Positions 23,616-34,650 of a stretch of 64,000 nt of DNA are shown here, in pieces. Both the position numbers and the translations under genes were made by a program. This DNA is from Nilaparvata lugens (Eukaryota > Arthropoda > Insecta > Hemiptera > Delphacidae). Under the pieces are notes generated by a model. It was given only the letters and a program-made list of their open reading frames with translations, was not told where the DNA came from and made no database searches. The first letter of the stretch is position 1. Each line of letters begins with the position of its first letter. The DNA lies in contig NC_052507.1 of the NCBI RefSeq assembly GCF_014356525.2, positions 51,297,963 through 51,361,962 on the forward strand, in the 5' to 3' direction.

Positions 23616-23856
23616 AGTATAAAATTCTTTTGGAATCTTAATGGCGGATTTGTAGCACGTGATAGTCGATGGCCATACTGTGGGTAATATAGCCTAGTTA
23701 CTGTAGGTAATGGGAGGGATGCTGAACACTTCAATGGCTTTTATTTTTGGTGGGTTGGAACCCCTGAGAAGTTGTTTTCAAACTCATAACGGAGTTTAAG
23801 TCTCAAGCGGTCATCTTTCAAAGTCTCGTATTTCATTAAGCCATCAGTCTCGGCAA

Positions 23857-24012
23857 CCAATGGTTGCTCACTGGTGTCCTATCCAATGGTTGCTCACTGG
23901 TGTCCTAGCCAATGGTTGCTCACTGGTATCGCTGCCAATGGTTGCTCACTGGTGTCCCATCCAATGGTTGCTCACTGGTGTCGCAGCCAATGGTTGCTCA
24001 CTGGTGTCCCAG
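23857..24012 (+). repeat. 26-bp minisatellite, six units
   Basis: Six consecutive 26-bp units CCAATGGTTGCTCACTGGTG plus a variable six-base end (TCCTAT, TCCTAG, TCGCTG...). The fourth phase-shifted reading gives misleading open frames. A decayed further part follows to about 24065 (CGACTCACTGGTGTACG). Because 26 is not a multiple of 3 it is not coding. Located in the last large intron of the securin-like gene. Confidence 0.9.
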
Positions 24013-24200
24013 CATTCTTTACATTCATCCGCCAATAGATACTCTCTGGCGACTCACTGGTGTACGAATGAAATACAAGAGTAGGCTGGTGTACTCTAAG
24101 GTTAGGTAAACTTGGGTATACTACCTAAGGGTGCGTCACCTATTCAGTTATAGCTGTAACCTTATTTCCTCTTATAAATTTGAATGTTTTAATTTTACAG

Positions 24201-24326
24201 GTATCAATGATTTCATTCCTTTGAAATTTCAATGTGAAAAGTTGGCTGTAGATCCATTCCCAAGAAAGGATAAGAACCATAAAAATAAGCCGAATCTCAA
24301 AGAAGAAGAATTGATCATGCCATTAG
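24201..24326 (+). CDS. securin-like protein, middle exon
   Basis: 126-nt exon after AATTTTACAG and before TTAG/GTAAGT. Its first two bases complete the Gly codon split from the 21346 donor, and it ends in phase 1. About 41 residues: INDFIPLKFQCEKLAVDPF, then a Lys-rich stretch, then KEEELIMPLG. The FIPLKF..PF and I-M-P-L pattern recalls the central part of securins, but similarity is weak. The 2.85 kb intron before it holds the hairpin element and minisatellite. Confidence 0.65.
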
Positions 24327-24659
24327 GTAAGTCTCATGAATGGCTAATAATAAGATTCTAATATTTAATTCTTAGTTATGAGAAGTGTACTTCACTTCAA
24401 TTAGTAGTAATGAATGAGGATTTTAACGCCCATGTGGAGCACCGGTCTTACCTAACTCTTAAAGTCGTAATTTATACATAATTAATGTTTATTTCAATTC
24501 AATTTTATTCAGAAATAAATACAGAGTTATTCTAAATTATGGATCCATTTTAAAAATTCACATTTACTCAAGTACTAATCGGAAATGAACAAGCTTCATA
24601 CCAATAGAAAAAGAAAACTCTAATGCTTTTTACTTTGGGCCCCTATTTGACCAAGTAGT

Positions 24660-25150
24660 CAGCTGAAAGGGCAGTTGCTCACTTTGTTACCAAGCATAGT
24701 TTTTAGAGTAGGGCAGCCACGTTTCTCGCTTCGCTCGCCTGCATTTTTCATTTGAGCATGCTTCATTCCATCAGAAAGTCAAAGTACTTCCTCGCTCGAT
24801 TCAATCACCCAAACGCAAAAAACCGCTAATTTTGGGCGTATCTTTGACGTTATTGCAAATTCCTTCTAACACAACATTATTACACCCTAGCTGAGCTTCT
24901 GTACTAAATTTGAACATTTTCTGTTCATTTGTTGTCGATAAAGCTGAGAAAACGCTGGAAAAACGCAGATTTTGGGCGTAATTTTGGAAATTTTTCCAAA
25001 TCCGTTCCTAGTGCGCCTCTAAAGGGCCAACTGAACATACCTACCGAATTTGAACGTTTTTGGTCCGGTAGATTTTAGTTCTGCGAGTGAGTCAGTGAGT
25101 GAGTGCCATTTCGCTTTTATATAATATAATATATTATATAAATAAGTACG
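24660..25150 (+). repeat. retroelement 3' end with GAGTGAGT repeats
   Basis: GC-richer block with TTTCTCGCTTCGCTCGCCTGC, two diverged copies of a TTTTGGGCGTA(A/T) segment (near 24833 and 24972), and a tail of GAGTGAGTCAGTGAGTGAGTG followed by TATATAATATAATATATTAT. The tail looks like the terminal repeats of an RTE-like element or SINE. No coding frame is present. Confidence 0.5.
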
Positions 25151-25513
25151 TACAGGAGCGGACTAAGGGCCATGCGAGCCTTGCACTCTGGTCGAATTGT
25201 ATCAATATAAATGTTACCAGTATATATTGATGCCACTAAATACGTTGAAAGCTGAACAGAATTCAATAAACTTCCGTCCACGACATACGAGGATAAGGAT
25301 AATACGAGGGGATACCCCCTTATAATATCTAAACAGCTGAGGTTGGAAAAGCTACCCATACTATCAAGCAAAACTCTGATCCACTGTTTATCTGTCAAAT
25401 TTCTGTTTACTGTCTACTCTGATCTGCATGAAATATATGTCAGTTTACTCGCGAAAACTCCGGCAGTCAAACGTGAGCGTGAGAGGAGCTTTGTTGTCGG
25501 GTTCGGTGACGAC

Positions 25514-25622
25514 AACCAAGCTCCCAGTCAGCCAAGCTTCTCTCTCAGGAGCTCAGTTGACGCCGTCAACCAATCCCCTCGAAAGTGAATTTAAAGGAGC
25601 TCAGCTGACTGGGAGCTTGGTT
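25514..25622. repeat. 20-bp perfect inverted repeat
   Basis: CAACCAAGCTCCCAGTCAGC at 25514-25533 is the exact reverse complement of 25603-25622. Inside are further inverted GAGCTCAG motifs. It is a small fold-back unit in the last intron of the securin-like gene; the open frames over it are incidental. Confidence 0.8.
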
Positions 25623-25903
25623 GGCGCGTTCCCCTTACAAATTGATTCATCATCGCCCACATCACTTTTCACGTATTGAGAACCGAGGAAAAAAATATAA
25701 AATGTTCTACCATAGATGATTCCAGTTACAAGAAAGAGGTCGGCTACCGCTGTAATTTTAACCCTTTTCTTGCTTCTAAACTATACATTTTCTATACCAA
25801 TGAACCATCTATATTATAGCCATTTAGTTGGGTTGTAATCTTAGTTGAGCTCATTCATTTAATAATTATTGTTAATCTTCTAAAATATAATTTCGATTTT
25901 CAG

Positions 25904-26049
25904 TTGACGATGCAAATGATTTCCTTGCTGACATTGGAATGCTGCCAAGTCCAACAATCTCTGCGTTCAATTTGAAAGCACTTCAGGAATTCGAATTCGA
26001 ATATGAAAACTGCGATTTGCCTCCTGCTTATAATTCGGATTCTGAGTAA
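25904..26049 (+). CDS. securin-like protein, last exon
   Basis: Begins after TTTCGATTTTCAG; its first two bases complete the Val codon split from 24326, and 47 further codons run to TAA at 26047-26049. The sequence is acidic and hydrophobic: DDANDFLADIGMLPSPTI, then FNLKALQEFEFEYENCDLPP and a short acid tail ending in DSDSE-like residues. Vertebrate securin also ends in a PSP motif followed by an acidic segment with LPP near the C-terminus, so the order of motifs agrees. A probable poly(A) signal follows at 26353. Confidence 0.65.
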
Positions 26050-26352
26050 TGAAGAGGACCAGTCAGAGCCACAGAAAATGGATTGAAACTTCTATTTTGT
26101 GTCTGGTAGCCTATAAATTTGTTCCAATAAGTGTGTGTTTAGTATTTTATTGTTTCGATTCTTTTTTAGTGGATATGAGTAATGATAAAGATCACATCTT
26201 TGACTGACTGAATTTTGTCGTAATTTTATTCGTATTTGTGATATTTAATTAATGATCATTTCCAGTAACATGATTTGATTCTTGTGAATGCATGGTGATT
26301 GAATCACACTATTTTAAATGTTCCTAATTAAACTCAAGCTATGTTTTGTTCA

Positions 26353-26358
26353 AATAAA
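26353..26358 (+). terminator. polyadenylation signal of the securin-like gene
   Basis: AATAAA about 300 nt after the stop codon, followed within 30 nt by a GT/T-rich stretch (GTTTGTTCCC). It is the first canonical AATAAA after the last exon, so it is the likely mRNA end. Confidence 0.55.
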
Positions 26359-27278
26359 GTTTGTTCCCTATATTCACGTGTTTTAAATTAACAGTACTTC
26401 GACTTGTATATGGATTTGAAATTCACAACTATCAATCTGTACCGGTGACTGGAGTTGAATATTTCTGGTTCAATGTGCATACAAAAACTATGAATTATCC
26501 GCATATTTTGATGTTGTTCTAAAGTGAGATACATTTTTAACTGGCAGCATTTTCAAAATGGAAAGCATCATGATTATTTATGAGAAATACTGAAAGTTTG
26601 AATATACAGCAACATAATTATTGTTACTTGCTACTTACTTCTAAGCATCTAATTATCTGACAAAAAACTCCTTCGCGGTAAAGGTCTTTCGCCAAACCTA
26701 ACTGATTTTGGAGAATTTTCTATATTATAAGTCGACCAGTCTTGGAAACCAGTGGGGCATTGGTTCTTGTTGCGCTCATTATACTAGGGTTGTCAGATTC
26801 TGGCGGTCGCCAACCAGATTTTGGCAACCCGTGGTGTCTCTCGGGTCACCAGCTCGGCAGCTAATCCTGGTGTTGGTGTTTCAGTGTGCTTTACACTATG
26901 CCGCCAAAGGTTGGTCTCTGGTGGCCTAATATAATACAAGCCTAAAGATCTCATGTACTAGCTTGTATTAAGTATTAGCTAGTCAACCATCAAATAGCCT
27001 ACACTATAGTTTAGCAGCTACATGATTTCCCATTACATATATCACAAATAATAGAGAATAGTCTGAATTTGTCAAATAAATGTCTACTGGATACTAAAAT
27101 AGGAATTATTTTCATCAGCCGTAGAGCTCATTACATGAAAGATGCTGTGTGGAAATACTAATGGATCTGAAGCCCATATGCACAATCACGGTTTAAACGG
27201 ATATAGATCAGCTTTTCATTTAAACCCAGAATAAATACAACCATATCTACATATAACATGTAATCGCAGAATAAATAT
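26359..27278. other. intergenic, no gene recognised
   Basis: Around 26785-26925 a GC-richer patch (GGCGGTCGCCAACCAG...GCCGCCAAAGGTTGG) looks like a small unclassified repeat. The 73-codon frame across it has no recognisable family. Nothing else found. Confidence 0.3.
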
Positions 27279-27461
27279 GCGTTTACACCAAAGTTATTAA
27301 CAAAATGTTTATTTTTCCGTACTTATATAATTCTATTAGAATGAACATAACTTACCATACACAAGATGTGCATATGTGTTTCTCAAGCTCCGTTTAATCT
27401 AATAGAATCTTTAAGGACGGAAAAAATGAACATTTTGTTAATAACTTTGGTGTAAACTCAG
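27279..27461. mobile_element. MITE with GTTTACACCAAAG ends
   Basis: The terminal inverted repeats GTTTACACCAAAGTTATTAA and TTAATAACTTTGGTGTAAAC extend for about 30 bp (through ACAAAATGTT). The interior has a secondary inverted CTATTAGA/TCTAATAG pair. The element is about 183 bp. TTAA follows the right end. The CGTTTACACC motif links it to the Harbinger-like end at 19424. Confidence 0.75.
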
Positions 27462-27680
27462 CTTAACGATTACTCGTACATTGTGCATTTGGCCCTTAGT
27501 GGTTTGCCCACCAGCTTATCGTTGTCTTTTTCTTAAGAAAATTATTTTTTATTACAGCTGTTCTTTTATCTCCACAATTTAATTCAGTCTCTGATGAGCT
27601 TTTGTCTGTATTATAACATACAAGTACTCAGTTTAATTTCAAAATAGAGACACTTTGGTAATTTTAGTCAGTATCATTAT

Positions 27681-27869
27681 CACTACCTCCGTAAACAAAG
27701 CCATAGTGAATTCTGGTGACGTCGGCACAGGTAGGTAGGGATCCTACACCAATAACAATTTGTTGATTTCAGCTGATCTAAGTGTTTTTATTGGTGTAGG
27801 ATCCTTACCTGTGCTGACGTTACCATCAACCACCTGTCTTGCACTATGGCTTTGTTTACAAAGGTAGTG
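27681..27869. mobile_element. MITE with CACTACCTCCGTAAAC ends, copy 1
   Basis: Terminal inverted repeats of about 28 bp (CACTACCTCCGTAAACAAAG.. / ..CTTTGTTTACAAAGGTAGTG) with a second inverted pair (ACACCAATA.../TATTGGTGT) near the middle. A second copy is at 43025-43206. It ends only 6 nt before the next element starts at 27876. Confidence 0.85.
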
Positions 27870-27875
27870 ATCATA

Positions 27876-29272
27876 CAGAGTGGGTGAAAAGTCCGAGAAC
27901 GGCTTAATATCTCATACACAAGGGTAATTTGACGGTGGGTGTGATTGGGGATCCTACTTAAATTTGAAATACTACTTTACTATGACTTTGAAAATCTGGT
28001 CCGCCATTTTGAATGCAACTTCATTTTTTAAAATAGGAAGGTGGTCATTCGACACATGATTTCGATACTGAATTTCAAGAGAAAATGAATGGTGAAAACC
28101 GCACATCGATATCTCATACCGTTTGAAAGTTATTCACATTATTAATCAATACTGTTCAAAGCAGAAAGGAGATAAAAAAGTATGAGAACGCTAGGTATCT
28201 CATTATAAAATGTGATTCCAAGGTGGGTGTGATTGGGGATCCTATTCAATTGAAAATACTACTTTACTATGACTTGGAAAATCTTGTCTGCCATATTGGA
28301 TCCACCATTTTGAATGCAACTTTTTTTTAAATGGGAAGGTGCTTATGCGATACATGATTTCGGAACAGAATTTCAAGAAAAAATGGATGGCGAAAACCGC
28401 ACATCGACATCTAAAACCGTTCGGAAGATATTCATACTATTAATCAATACCGTACCATGCAAAACAGAAATGAAATACATAAGTGGTAATGATTAATAAT
28501 GAGAATAACTTCTAAACGGTTTGAGATATTGATGTGCGGTTTTCACAATTCATTTTTTCTTGAAATTCCTTATCGAAATCATGTATCGTATGACCACCTT
28601 CCTATTTAAAAAAATAAAATTGCATTCAATACACTTATATACAATAGCTTACAATACGGCAAAATTATAGATGAATTTACACTTATAAGTTAGAATTTAC
28701 AATATGGCGGACCAGATTTTTAAAGTCATAGTTCCCAATCACAACCACCTTGAAATCACATTTTATAATTAGATACTTAGTCGTTCTCATACTTATTTCT
28801 CTCCTTTCTGATTTGAACAGTATTGATTAATAATGTGAACAACCTCTAAACGGTTTGAGATATCGATGTGCGGTTTCCGCCATTCATTTTCTCTTGAAAT
28901 TCAGTATCGAAATCATGTGTCGAATGAACACCTTCCTATTAGTCGTTCTCATACTTATTTCTCTCCTTTCTGCTTTGAACAGTATTGATTAATAATGTGA
29001 ACAACCTCTAAACGGTTTGAGATATCGATGTGCGGTTTCCGCCATTCATTTTCTCTTGAAATTCAGTATCGAAATCATGTGTCGAATGACCACCTTCCTA
29101 TTTTAAAAAATGAAGTTGCATTCAAAATGGCGGATCCAAGATGGCGGACCTGATTTTCAAAGTCATAATAAAGTAGTATTTCAAATTTAAGTAGGATCCT
29201 CAATCACACCCACCATCAAATTACCTTTGTGTATGAGATACTAAGCCGTTCTCGGACTTTTCACCCACTCTG
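27876..29272. mobile_element. palindromic element with CAGAGTGGGTGAAAAG ends, TA flanks
   Basis: Terminal inverted repeats begin CAGAGTGGGTGAAAAGTCCG and continue for more than 100 bp (GAGAACGGCTTA.., CCTACTTAAATTTGAAATAC). Both sides are flanked by TA (27874-27875 and 29273-29274), as expected for a Tc1/mariner-type insertion. Internally a module of about 150-250 bp (CCGCACATCGATATCTCA..., ATTCGACACATGATTTCGAT) is repeated in both orientations at least five times. No transposase is encoded. A truncated end of the same family lies at 48412-48456. Confidence 0.8.
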
Positions 29273-30627
29273 TATACCGTATTTTATTGACCGAGCGAAG
29301 TGAGGTCTAAGATTCAAGTCGACGGTTTGGCATTTCTCTTGATATTTGAATGTTTATGTTGCGCATTTACGGCGAAACACGGTAATAGATTTTCATGAAA
29401 TTTGACAGTTATGTTCCTTTTTTAATTGCGCGTCGACGTATAGCCTATAACAGGTTTTTGGAAATTTTCCATTTCAAGGATAATATAGAAGGAAAAAGGA
29501 GCCTTCTTCATACGGCAATATTAGAGTAAAAAATCTGGTGTGGCGCACTCACACAACTTTCCTTGCCGTTATGAAAATTGATCACCTGACGCTAGTGTTC
29601 CCGCGCATCTCAAGTCTACTATTCAGAGATTTGAGCCAGCTGGTGACAGGGCAATAACGCTGAAGACACACGAGGTGTGCTATCTCTTTATAGTGAATCA
29701 TTTAATAGAATCAACTGCTTGCAATTGGATAATCACATTTTCTCGAATTTCGAGCTTATTTTCAATTTTAGGTGAAAATGTTACTGAACATTAGTTGTAG
29801 AGATTCTCATGCTGAATCTTTTCCACTCGAAATTTTTTGTTTAAATTGTATCTGAAGCCTGATAATTGAGAATCTAAAATCAAACTTTGCATAGATGGGG
29901 CTGAGCTCCTGAAATTTTTACAGATATGGGACTTGTGGCAGTTGATAGAGCTTATCGATGACTATTGCAGGTACAGTCGACTCTTGATAATTTGAAATTC
30001 AAGGGACCTCAATAAAAGTTCAATTTAACGAGAGTTCAAATAAACAAGAGGGGCTAGGAAAAAATTTAATTTAACAAATGTTGAATAAAACTTTAGCTGC
30101 CTCATTTGGACAACTGTATTAATCTTTTTTATTATGAATTAATTGAAATCAAATTACAATACTGTATTGAGAACATATTTATATTGTAATGAAAACATAT
30201 TTATATTGTATTGAAAACATACCTATTCATATTGAATTGAAAACATATTACTGTAATATTGTATTGAAAAATATTTTTTTTTTATATTCCATTACTTACA
30301 TTCATTGATGTTTTTCAAATTAATGGAAAAGTCTGTAATTTTTTTTGAGTAAATAATCCACATCTATCTCTGTCCAATGAGTTTTCGATCGTTATGAGAG
30401 CTGAGAAGAAACCATCACTTGTATCCATTCTGAGAGCATAGGAGCCGTAGGGGTAGATAGAGCTGAGCTTGCCTCATCAGCGTCACTGGAACTGGCGATT
30501 CTTCCTCTTCTTCTTCTTCTTCTCCATCTTCTTCTTCACAATTGTCATCTTGTGATGGCAAATCCATAATTTCGACATTTGTTAGCACACCATAAACATC
30601 GATGTAATCATCTACTTGGACGTAATC

Positions 30628-31820
30628 CTAAAACGTTAACTGTCCACGGTCAGGTAGAAGTTCCCAACTGGAGTCAGAATTTGTCACGTTTGGTGGCTGT
30701 GCTATTGGTGCATCATTTACAGTCAGCTTGAATCCACACTTTCTGAAGCAGTTGTGAATAGTGACAGGGCTCACATTTTTCCAAATCTTATGAATCGTAA
30801 GTATGGCAGTTAAAACTGTTTGGTTCGCTGTCTCTCCATTTTCAATGCTATCCAGCACAATTGATACGATCTCCCTACGATATAGAGTTTTAAAATTGTG
30901 TATTATTCCTTGGTCCAGTGGTTGTAGTCTTGATGTCGTACTTGGTGGGAAAAAATCAATTTTACATTGTCCAATTGTGGTGGGTTATTATGCACACTGC
31001 AGTTATCCAAAAACAGTGGAATTTTGCGATTTTCTTTTTTCATATCACTGTCAACAGAAATTAGCCATTCATTAAACAACTCTGTTGTCATCCATGATTT
31101 CTTGTTTGAACGGTAAATTGTGGGCAGCGATTTTATCCCCTTGAAACACCGTGGTTTTGCAGATTTTCCAATCAAAAGTGGATTCAACTTTTAAGATCCA
31201 TACATATTGCATGCTAAGAGAACAGTAATTCTTTCCTTGCTATGTTTCCCACCGTGACATTTTTCATTCCTGAATGTTAGGGTGCGGTCTGGAAGACACT
31301 TATAGAAAAGTCCAGTTTCATCTGTGTTGAATATGTCTTTAGGCTCATAGCCGTTTAGAAGCTCTTTCAATTTATCAGTCCATTCATTACAAACCGTGCT
31401 ATCCACACTGGCGCTCTCTCCACAAATCTTCTTGAATGTGATGCTGTGTCGATTTTCGAAGTTTGATAGCCAACCCTCACTAGCTCCAAATCCTTCAATA
31501 CCAAGAGACTCTGCGAAAGACTTTGCTTTTTACTTCAGCATGAAACCACCAATTGGAATATTCTGTCCTCTACACTGGCCAATCCATTTGAGTAAGCACT
31601 CCTCAAGACGCGGAAATTCACCCTGACGTGACCTCTTCTTACACACACTTGAATCACTTGCATTGATACGATCCTTGTTCTTCAAAATCATGGATAAGGT
31701 CGAGGGCAAAATCCCAAACTGCTTAGCAACGTCTTTTTTTGGCTATCCATCCTCCACAGCTTTGATAACACGCTTCTTATCACTGATAGAAAGACTAATG
31801 TTCTTCTTTTTTGCACTCAT
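30628..31820 (-). pseudogene. Tigger/pogo transposase (CENP-B-like), degraded
   Basis: Starts at ATG 31820 with MSAKKKNISLSISDKKRVI, an N-terminal helix-turn-helix of the CENP-B/pogo type, followed by a second DNA-binding domain (ECLLKWIGQCRGQNIPI...). The DDE nuclease includes DIFNTDETGLFYKCLPDRTL (first Asp), IPLFLDNCSVHN (second Asp) and, after a frameshift, RLQPLDQGIIHNFK (third Asp). Disabling changes: TAG at 31743-31745, TAA at 31530-31532, TAA at 31191-31193 and a frameshift in a T-run near 30950. The C-terminus carries a poly-Glu stretch encoded by the CTT repeats at 30500-30535. All three catalytic Asp are present, so inactivity comes from the stops and frameshift. Confidence 0.92.
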
Positions 31821-32017
31821 CTTGAATTAAAAATTTCACTCTAAACTAAATTTCACTTAACCAAAAACCAAGCAACACTGTTAACAACTACCAAAAGAAC
31901 TCTCAACTGGGAACTGAGAGCTTTCTCAAACCATTACGGTGGTGTGTACACAAAAGACATGTCACAACAGGTCTGTGTGATGATTCATTGAAGAAATGAC
32001 AGGCAGTAACAGGTCTA

Positions 32018-32285
32018 GAATCAGACTTCAATTTATAGAGAGTAGAAGAAGAAAAATTCAAATTATAGAGTGTTGGTGGACTTCAAATTATAGAGAGTAG
32101 AGGAACAAAAATTCAAATTATAGAATGTTGGTAGTCAAGATGTATCCTAAAACTTCAAATTATGGAAGGGACCAAAATACATTGATTTTTTTCAAATTAT
32201 TGAGAGTTTTTCAAGGGACCAGACAAAAAATTCAAATTATCAAGAGATTCAAATTATCGAGTGTCAAATTATCGAGAGTCGACTG
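32018..32285 (-). repeat. iterated TTCAAATTATAGAG motif at the Tigger 5' end
   Basis: At least eight copies of (T)TCAAATTAT(A/C/T)GAG occur between 32026 and 32285, at irregular spacing of about 12-50 nt. Weaker versions (TTCAATTTAACGAGAG, TTCAAATAAACAAGAG) lie at 30000-30060 at the other end. They sit between the terminal repeat and the transposase start, the place where subterminal transposase-binding repeats occur in other DNA transposons. Confidence 0.7.
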
Positions 32286-33205
32286 TATAACTTTAATCGA
32301 AATCATTGGAGCCGTTTTCGAGAAAATCGCGAAAAACCCTATTTTTGACAACATTTTCGCCATTTTAGCCGCCATCTTGAATCGCATTTGATCGAAATTG
32401 TTCGTGTCGGATTCTTATATTGTAAGGGTCTTACGTTCCAAATTTCAAGTTATTCCGTTGATTGGGAGATGAGATATCGTGTACACAGACACACACACAT
32501 ACAGACCAATACCCAAAAACCACTTTTTTGGACTCAGCAGGGGACCTTGAAACGTTTAGAAATTGGGGTACCTTAATTTTTTTCGGAAAGCAATACTTTC
32601 CTTACGTATGGTAATAGGGCAAGGAAATTAAAAACAGACTATAGAATTACTAGTAGTTCTGTGAACAGTAGACCTCACGCAGTATTCTCATCCACAAGTA
32701 CCTGATTGAAACTATAGACCTTATGGAAATACAGCAATAGACTGACTTCTCCACACATCTGTGTAATCACTTGTCAGCTGATTTATGATGGATAATTCTA
32801 TAGTCTGATTTTTACTCTAATATTGGCGTATGAAGGAGGCTCCTTTTTCCTTTTATATCATCCTTGAAATGCAAAATTTCCAAAAAAACCCATGTATATA
32901 CGTCGACGCGCAATTAAAAAAGGAACATACCTGTCGAATTTCATGGAAATATATTACCGCTTTCCGCCGTAAATGCGCAACGTATAAACATTAAGAGAAA
33001 TGCCAAACCGTCGACTTGAATCTTAGACCGCACTTCGCTCGGTCAATTATTCATCATGAATCAGCTGACAAGTGATTACACAGATGTGTGGAGAAGCTAG
33101 TCTATTGCTGTATTTCCATAAGGTCTATAGTTTCAATCAGGTATTTGTGAATGACAATACTGCGTGAGGTCTACTGTTCACAGAACTACTAGTAAACAAA
33201 GCCCT

Positions 33206-33879
33206 TATGATCTCTTCAAGGTCTTTGCTAGTTAATATTGAGCCCATTCCACAAGTAAATAGTAAACCCACATATTTTTTCATTCTTTTCCAGTAATCGT
33301 ATTTTATTATGAGGGTCATTTTTTTCAACCTCCGATCACATAACACACAGACAAGCTTGTTATCCGCAACATACGCCCTGTGAGATTGGTGCGGCCAGAT
33401 CGTCATTAATTAATTGTTGTCGAGTTGCCCAGCCTCACTTGTGTCACCCGCCAAGTGCTTGTTGTTTGGTATAATTAGTTTTCTGCCAGTAAAAGGCTAT
33501 AGTTCAGCAGAAATCACCGAAGAATGAGTCATGTTAGTGCAGAAAACATGTGTGTGACGATGTGCGGGAATTTGAATACTTTCAGTTGAAATGACTTGTG
33601 AACCATGACAACTCATTTTTTTATAGTGCTTGATCAACCAAGCGGCTTCTTAAGCATATCAAATGGTATAATTTCAATCACCCGCCATACAAACCTGACT
33701 TGGCCACTGGTAATTTATAACTTACCTTTTCCCTGAAATCAAGACAATGAAGGCAGCGCTTTCAAACCATAGCCCATTCAAACTCATTCGCTGGCAACAT
33801 TTTATGAACAGGGTTTTGTTAGGCTGGCCCACTGGTCAGACAAATGACTCAATCTTCACGGCGTTCAGGTTGAATATCT
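33206..33879. other. no gene recognised
   Basis: Mixed AT-rich sequence with no exon, RNA or element end that I can defend. Confidence 0.3.
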
Positions 33880-34650
33880 TCCTATTGTTACCATTTAGAT
33901 GTATAATTCAAAATCTGGGCGTATTTTTGTGCTCTACAATCTGAGATCAGGTAGAGCGCTCTATATAATATAAATTTCCAGGTACACCTGACAACAATGC
34001 TCCTTGTAATGTGAAAAACACCTTTTTCAGCTTTAACCATCATCACCAACTACATTGTCCTCACATTGATAATTTGCACAATGACATATATAAACTTATT
34101 AAGTTTATATTATGTGCTATGAGAATCACCCGCTAGATTAATTTCAGTATTTCCTAGTGGAGAGGCGCACTTAAGGACACCTCAAGAATCTAAATTTCAA
34201 ACACTTATAGCTTTCGACAAAATTCTCAGATTTCATCGTACTACACTTCATTCTTCTCAGCTCGTCAAGGCGGTCCAAAATCATGCATCATGAGTCAAAT
34301 TCGGTTGAAAAATGGAAGATTTATTGATGAGTGTACTTAAGCCCATATTCCAATACACAAAAAGTTATGAGTGTTTAAAATGTTGATGCTTGAGGTGTCC
34401 TTATGCGCGCCTCTCACGGGTGATTCTCATAGAACATGTTCTTATATCATTGTGAGGATAATGCCGGTGGTGATTGAAGCTAAATATTAGGTGTTACAAG
34501 GAGCATTGTTGTCAGGTTCACCTCCTGGAGATCCATATGAGATAAGAGTGCTCGCTACCTCGTCTAAAAAAAGGTAGAGCACGAAATTACGCCCAGCGGG
34601 ATTTTGAATTATACATTTGAATGGTAACAATCGGAAGATATTGTTGATCA
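33880..34650. mobile_element. fold-back element, arms about 300 bp
   Basis: 33880-34190 and 34370-34650 are inverted copies (for example GACAACAATGCTCCTTGTAA versus CAAGGAGCATTGTTGTC, and GAGAGGCGC...AAGGACACCTC versus GAGGTGTCCTTATGCGCGCC) around a loop of about 180 bp. A single-arm relative is at 6825-7120. No coding potential. Confidence 0.8.

Larger units (their letters stand above)
29974..32285 (-). mobile_element. Tigger (pogo-type) DNA transposon, full length but dead
   Basis: Terminal inverted repeats CAGTCGACTCTTGATAATTT (left) and the complement at the right end (...GAGAGTCGACTG), flanked by TA on each side (29972-29973, 32286-32287). Length is 2312 bp. The single gene inside is on the minus strand (30628-31820). 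It is inserted in the element above; the uninterrupted homologue at about 46350 shows a single TA at that position, confirming a precise TA-duplicating insertion. Confidence 0.92.
29535..32636. mobile_element. ACTTTCCTTGCC-ended element carrying a Tigger insertion
   Basis: Left end TCTGGTGTGGCGCACTCACA then ACTTTCCTTGCC; right end GGTAATAGGGCAAGGAAAT. A second copy lies at 45766-47124 and a 3' fragment at 9061-9200. Without the Tigger insertion this copy is about 0.8 kb. It has one unit of the 165-bp module that is tandemly repeated in the 45766 copy, then a CA-rich tract near 32485. Noncoding. Confidence 0.75.
29288..33205. mobile_element. palindromic host element of a three-level nest
   Basis: The arms 29290-29533 and 32812-33049 are inverted copies starting TTGACCGAGCGAAGTG and running to ATTAGAGTAAAAA. 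A further inverted pair flanks the right arm (32640-32790 versus 33054-33205; CAGACTATAGAATTA...). The left arm is interrupted at its AGTAAAAA by the element at 29535-32636, and its sequence resumes at CAGACTATAG at 32640. The reverse complement of the right arm shows the uninterrupted form across the same point. No coding region of its own was seen. Confidence 0.75.

Noticed and set aside
23857..24012. CRISPR-like array
   Set aside because: Units are contiguous without unique spacers, and the window is eukaryotic.
23860..24109. Overlapping open frames with repeated W-L-L-T-G-V
   Set aside because: They are readings of a 26-bp minisatellite whose period is not a multiple of three.
30628..31820. 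Domesticated CENP-B/jerky-like host gene
   Set aside because: Three stops, a frameshift and intact transposon ends with a TA duplication show a dead Tigger element.
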